Source: Burkholderiales bacterium
GTDB lineage: Bacteria; Pseudomonadota; Gammaproteobacteria; Burkholderiales; SG8-41
Direction of reading: 5' to 3'
NCBI GenBank assembly: GCA_022841375.1
Contig: JALHRQ010000005.1
Span: 62,001 to 126,000, forward strand
DNA length: 64,000 bases
In this document: piece after piece, positions 63,001-64,000 of the stretch
Numbering within the stretch: position 1 is the stretch's first letter
How the letters are laid out: every line of letters starts with the position of its first letter
The notes under the pieces: model-generated
What the model saw: the letters and a program-made list of their open reading frames with translations, nothing else
Told to the model about the DNA's origin: nothing
The model's database searches: none
Position numbers and translations under genes: made by a program

Positions 63001-63504
63001 CGCATACTTCAGGGCCAATTCCAGCGCATCGGCATTACCCGCCTCATCCTGCTGCCATTGCGCAACATGCCGCGCAAAGGCCAGCTCGGTCAGCGCCTCA
63101 CCAAATCGCGCCTCGAGTTCCTTGCCCACAGCGACACCATCGATCACTGCCGCGGCATCAGCTTTGTATTTGTGCATGGCCTTGCGCTGCACGAACAACC
63201 GCTTGGTACTGTATAACGGTGCCAGTTTGTGATGCTGCACGGACAAAGCCCGTACTTCGGTTTCGATCGCGAACAGCTGGCCGATGAAATCATCCAGATG
63301 CGGCGCCAATGCCAGCAGCAATTCCGACTCGTCTTTGGCCGCCAGGGGCTCAGCACTGTTACGCGCTGCCAGCAAGCGGGCATGCACTGTCGCATCCGAC
63401 TGCTCAAGCTCGCGAAGGAATACCTGATCCAGTCGTACCAGGCTGTCACGGCGGTAAAAATCGTCGAAGGTAAATCCGAATTTCAGGGTTGCGGCTGCGC
63501 TCAC
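60007..63504 (-). CDS. Giant FAD/Fe-S oxidoreductase: GltD/NfnB-like plus PyrK/NfnA-like modules in one chain
   Basis: A 1165-aa protein with no assigned name I can confirm. An N-terminal helical region (1-240) matches nothing I recognise. Residues 241-825 are GltD/NfnB-like: Fe-S cysteines C244-x2-C247-x7-C255, C284 (AGCPLEEKISEF), C324-x2-C327-x3-C331 (ICNDCMKSC); first dinucleotide fold LVAGMGPAG (about 387-395); second VVVIGGGLTAIDTA (565-577). Residues 846-1165 are a ferredoxin-reductase/PyrK-like electron-transfer module: FQPGQFYRLQ, LVGGGLGNAVLFSIG (961-975) and a [2Fe-2S]-type set C1099, C1105, C1108, C1126, then HVDWPALDQRL, as in NfnA/SudB. Start is GTG 63504. NfnAB/SudAB homologues are normally two proteins. 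A ferredoxin:NAD(P) reductase or bifurcating role is inference. Confidence 0.85.
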   Translation of the reverse strand: MSAAATLKFGFTFDDFYRRDSLVRLDQVFLRELEQSDATVHARLLAARNSAEPLAAKDESELLLALAPHLDDFIGQLFAIETEVRALSVQHHKLAPLYSTKRLFVQRKAMHKYKADAAAVIDGVAVGKELEARFGEALTELAFARHVAQWQQDEAGNADALELALKYAAWAAHTEAGRARHHDGVLFKSPHKLDFQNLVPSRVGTGSGYAEHRFDVSKLRQRAGFKLTDSGTDLAGALDEANYCIWCHEQGKDSCSKGLLEKGASGRGAQSFKKSPFGITLAGCPLEEKISEFHKAKTEGLAIGALAIIAIDNPMAAATGHRICNDCMKSCIYQKQEPVNIPQAETRTLKDVLELPWGFEIYSLLTRWNPLNLRNPYPKAASGKRILVAGMGPAGFSLSHFLMNDGHTVVGIDGLKIEPLPPALSGVDAAGKRVPFHPIRDIRDLYESLDTRAMAGFGGVAEYGITVRWDKNFLKIIRLLLERREQFALFGGVRFGGTVTAEDAFALGFDHIALAIGAGRPTVLDMPNGLARGVRTASDFLMALQLTGAAKDDSIANMQLRLPVVVIGGGLTAIDTATESLAYYPLQVEKFLKRHETLVATLGEAGTGITWTPEERGIAEEFIAHAQAIRAERAAAEKEGREPRVLQLLQSWGGATIAYRKRMVDSPSYTLNHEEIHKALEEGITFAECLTPIAIETDQYGHASGLKVAVQLKSEDGEWRDAGQTVMPAKAVLIAAGTQPNTVLAREDADHFVLDGRYFRACDESGQPVAAEKSISKPNAINVLLSKRDDGRCISYFGDVHPSFFGNVVKAVGSAKQGYPVVSKVLEQVQPAATTDDAGFLGKLQAELRATVHEVKRLTPTIVEVILKAPMAARRFQPGQFYRLQNFEARAQKTQGSTLAMEGLALTGAWVDREKGLLSTIVLEMGGSSNLCMELKPGEPVILMGPTGAPTEITSGETVVLVGGGLGNAVLFSIGQAMRKAGSKVLYFAGYKSMADRYHVENIEAASDVVIWCCDEPPGFKPSRPADRTFVGNIVQAMKSYASGELGEQMIAFSDADRIIAIGSDKMMAAVARARHEILKPHLKECHHAVGSINSPMQCMMKEICAQCLQPHVDPQTGKKSYVFSCFNQDQELDHVDWPALDQRLKQNSTQEKLTAAWLRYCLTK

Positions 63505-63533
63505 GATGTTCCGGGGAGATATTTAAAGGTGAA

Positions 63534-63556
63534 ATTATATCAATTGGTGTATTGAT
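63534..63556 (-). promoter_or_regulatory. Candidate promoter with inverted-repeat operator, large flavoprotein gene
   Basis: On the minus strand TATAAT (63534-63539) lies 29 bases from the GTG start. Immediately upstream, ATCAAT-N6-ATTGAT (63539-63556) is a perfect inverted repeat overlapping the -10 by one base and filling the usual spacer. No standard -35 is visible. The layout suggests regulator binding between -35 and -10. Confidence 0.5.
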
Positions 63557-63647
63557 GACTTGGCGCAAAAGGTTATTTGCATGGTGTGCCGGGCAATAAC
63601 GGCACTGTGGCATACAATATTGGGTAACCGGACATAGTTATCGCACA

Positions 63648-63782
63648 ATGACACTGACTCAAACCAAATTACTGGTGTGGATCGTACTGGCGACTATGGC
63701 AACAATGCTGACCTATGCGACTTTCCGTGGCTATTTGAGTCCGGAATTGCTGTTGGGATTCGCCAACACTTTTTCCTGCTGA
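63648..63782 (+). CDS. Small hypothetical membrane protein, 44 aa
   Basis: A short frame starting at ATG 63648: MTLTQTKLLVWIVLATMATM at the N-terminus, one likely transmembrane helix (about 8-26), then TFRGYLSPELLLGF and a terminal NTFSC. The composition (one hydrophobic helix, short polar N-terminus, uniform codon use) is that of real small membrane proteins rather than a random frame. It stands alone between the divergent flavoprotein gene and convergent folD. No clear Shine-Dalgarno is present. No function is known to me. Confidence 0.55.
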   Translation: MTLTQTKLLVWIVLATMATMLTYATFRGYLSPELLLGFANTFSC

Positions 63783-63803
63783 ATAAAAGCAGAAACCGAT
63801 GCT

Positions 63804-64000
63804 TTAAGTCGCAGTGCTCCCGGCGGCACTGATCACATTGGCGATCACCATGGCCACCGTCATCGGCCCGACGCCACCCGGAACCGGCGTGATCCAGCCC
63901 GCCTTTTGCCGTACCACATCAAAATCGACATCACCACACAGCTTGCCGTCGGGCAGGCGGTTGATGCCGATATCAATCACTGCTGCGCCGGGCTTGATCA
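63804..64000 (-). CDS. folD: Methylenetetrahydrofolate dehydrogenase/cyclohydrolase, C-terminal part
   Basis: Bifunctional enzyme that interconverts methylene-, methenyl- and formyl-tetrahydrofolate. Only the last 65 codons fall in the window. They read [22 protein letters not shown], then the family signature [13 protein letters not shown] and a short C-terminus ending at the TAA at 63804. The start and the N-terminal two thirds lie beyond 64000. Pairs with pabC in folate supply, though unlinked. Confidence 0.93.
   Translation of the reverse strand, partial: IKPGAAVIDIGINRLPDGKLCGDVDFDVVRQKAGWITPVPGGVGPMTVAMVIANVISAAGSTAT

Noticed and set aside
1-64000. Mobile elements, prophage, CRISPR, rRNA
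   Set aside because: No transposase, integrase, terminal repeats, phage proteins, repeat-spacer arrays or rRNA sequence found on reading.

Overview
The window is a gene-dense, moderately GC-rich chromosomal segment of a betaproteobacterium, most likely of the order Burkholderiales or a close relative. The evidence is conserved gene order: rne/rluC divergent, then sppA-methyltransferase/maf-yceD-rpmF-plsX-fabHDG-acpP-fabF, rpoE-rseA-rseB-mucD, lepA-lepB-DUF4845-rnc-era-recO-pdxJ-acpS-nagZ, and uvrC-pgsA-tRNA(Gly-Cys-Leu). A class I PHA synthase and two Bug/TctC-type solute receptors also point there. I see no insertion sequence, prophage, CRISPR array, rRNA or replication origin, and no clearly foreign segment. 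Genus cannot be assigned from what is visible.

Layout. 1-6.1 kb is a catabolic cluster: an amidase with a GatC/AtzG-like small subunit, two Bug receptors flanking an atypical asparaginase, and a second, convergent amidase. 6.3-11.5 kb holds rdgC, tex and phaC, ending in a bidirectional terminator shared with rne. 14.7-29.9 kb is mostly rightward housekeeping: rluC, a HAD phosphatase, sppA, a phospholipid/fatty-acid synthesis operon, then pabC-mltG-tmk-holB-tatD and an exported ankyrin protein. A leftward methyltransferase-maf pair is embedded in it. 30-31 kb has two small unknown genes. 31-38 kb is a leftward acyl-CoA degradation operon (ADP-forming acyl-CoA ligase, acyl-CoA dehydrogenase, crotonase, hydroxyacyl-CoA dehydrogenase, thiolase). 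38-41.9 kb has an exonuclease/DUF294 regulatory pair, a universal stress protein under a perfect FNR/ANR box, and DUF1178. 41.9-56.9 kb is a long leftward housekeeping run from rpoE to three tRNAs. 57-64 kb has an osmolyte receptor-permease fusion, an omega-aminotransferase, a very large iron-sulfur flavoprotein, a 44-residue membrane ORF and the end of folD.

The most unusual item is the 1165-residue flavoprotein at 60007-63504. It fuses, in one chain, a GltD/NfnB-like Fe-S/FAD/NAD(P) module and a PyrK/NfnA/SudB-like FAD/[2Fe-2S] module, behind an N-terminal region of about 240 residues that I cannot assign. It looks like a single-polypeptide relative of the two-subunit NfnAB/SudAB enzymes, in an organism whose other genes suggest aerobic or facultative life. 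Other points: an asparaginase with Asp to Ala next to the catalytic Thr, a crotonase lacking both hydratase glutamates, an FNR/ANR box at the class II position for the stress-protein gene, a sigma-E-like promoter plus an internal terminator bounding the rpoE unit, and a near-consensus sigma-70 promoter that would give a nearly leaderless yceD-rpmF transcript.

Limits: all assignments come from reading motifs and gene order without database searches. Start codons were moved inward where family alignment or a Shine-Dalgarno sequence argued for it, as noted per entry.
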